From: SAR86 cluster bacterium
GTDB lineage: Bacteria > Pseudomonadota > Gammaproteobacteria > SAR86 > D2472
NCBI GenBank assembly: GCA_029248485.1
Contig: JAQWJG010000018.1
Coordinates: 1-8,172 of the forward strand
Reading direction: 5' to 3'
DNA: 8,172 bases
A program made the position numbers and the translations under genes. Shown here piece by piece: positions 7,935-8,172 of the stretch (position 1 is the first letter of the stretch; each line of letters starts with the position of its first letter). The notes below the pieces were generated by a model. It was not told the origin of the DNA and ran no database searches. It saw nothing but the letters and a program-made list of their open reading frames with translations.

Positions 7935-8172
7935 TTACTTTTTTGATTTTTTTACGTGCTTTATAAGCCTTTTTTTCTTCTTAATTTGTCGTGAGGATAG
8001 CTCATTTTTTTTGCCCTCAAATGGATTCTCCCCTTTTTTAAAAATAATGCTTAGCTCAACACTATTTAGGTTAAGCTCATCTCTGAATGAGTTAATTAGA
8101 TATCGCTTATAATTCGATGGAATTTTGCTGGAAAAGTTTGAATGAATTATGAATTTTGTTGGATGAATTCCT
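7935..8172 (-). CDS. der: Ribosome-assembly GTPase Der (EngA), C-terminal end
   Basis: Der is an essential double-GTPase that acts in assembly of the large (50S) ribosomal subunit. Only its last 78 residues are in the window; both GTPase domains lie beyond the right edge. What is seen is the C-terminal KH-like domain: HPTKFIIHSN, then NYKRYLINSFRDEL, then the diagnostic IIFKKGENPFEGKKNELS, and a Lys/Arg-rich tail (KKKKRLIKHVKKSKK) ending in TAA. The pattern YKRYLxNxFR...F..GENPF/Y.GKKN is the family hallmark. The basic tail fits RNA contact. It lies on the same strand as sdhC and no terminator hairpin follows the stop, so readthrough into the sdh cluster is possible. The gene is unrelated to the TCA cycle and its presence here is a matter of gene order. 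Confidence 0.93.
   Translation of the reverse strand, partial: GIHPTKFIIHSNFSSKIPSNYKRYLINSFRDELNLNSVELSIIFKKGENPFEGKKNELSSRQIKKKKRLIKHVKKSKK

Noticed and set aside
7935..7985. T-rich run on the plus strand that looks like a terminator tract
   Set aside because: It is the complement of consecutive Lys codons at the end of der, and no GC-rich hairpin is next to it.
8020..8045. A-run in der (AAAAAAGGGG on the minus strand) as a possible programmed frameshift site
   Set aside because: The reading frame runs straight through it as Lys-Lys-Gly-Glu-Asn-Pro, the conserved Der motif, and the heptamer is not in the phase needed for -1 slippage.
7891..8112. Plus-strand 73-codon open frame opposite the der end, Phe-rich and membrane-like
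   Set aside because: The runs of Phe are the complement of Lys codons in the basic tail of Der, whose KH-domain motifs on the minus strand are clear.
1..8172. Search for a novel system, mobile element, CRISPR array, tRNA or prophage-like region
   Set aside because: Over 98 percent of the window is accounted for by eight conserved housekeeping genes with intact motifs; no repeats, integration sites or unexplained open stretches were seen by eye.

Overview
The window is an AT-rich piece of a bacterial chromosome with every gene on the minus strand. It holds one tightly packed TCA-cycle gene cluster. Read in the direction of transcription (right to left), the order is: the 3' end of der (ribosome-assembly GTPase), a gap of 58 bp, then sdhC, sdhD, sdhA, sdhB, sucA, sucB and the 5' part of lpd, which runs off the left edge. 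No stretch longer than 60 bp is without a gene, and I see no RNA gene, mobile element, CRISPR array or long repeat.

The organism looks like a gammaproteobacterium. SdhB has the Cys-Cys-Asp-Cys type of [2Fe-2S] ligand set known from E. coli. SdhC and SdhD are separate small heme-b anchor subunits of the E. coli type. SucA keeps E. coli-like length and numbering (His260). The partial Lpd most resembles the LpdG type found in Pseudomonas 2-oxoglutarate dehydrogenase operons, and the sucA-sucB-lpd order is also Pseudomonas-like (E. coli has sucAB-sucCD and keeps lpd elsewhere). The strong A/T bias, Lys/Asn/Ile-rich proteins and gaps of -4 to 19 bp within the cluster would suit a streamlined, perhaps marine, lineage. 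That last point is inference, and I cannot name a genus.

The genes form one metabolic unit. SucA (E1), SucB (E2) and Lpd (E3) make the 2-oxoglutarate dehydrogenase complex, which converts 2-oxoglutarate to succinyl-CoA and NADH. SdhABCD oxidises succinate to fumarate and passes electrons to quinone in the membrane. The succinyl-CoA synthetase genes (sucCD) that would link the two steps are not in the window and could lie beyond the left edge. Citrate synthase (gltA), often next to sdhC in relatives, is not there; der is instead.

Regulation: a perfect TATAAT hexamer lies between der and sdhC and is the best promoter candidate. Start sites inside the cluster are mostly without a clear Shine-Dalgarno sequence, which suggests translational coupling; lpd is the main exception. 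All intact genes look complete with key catalytic residues present. I found no convincing undescribed system here; the findings below are modest.
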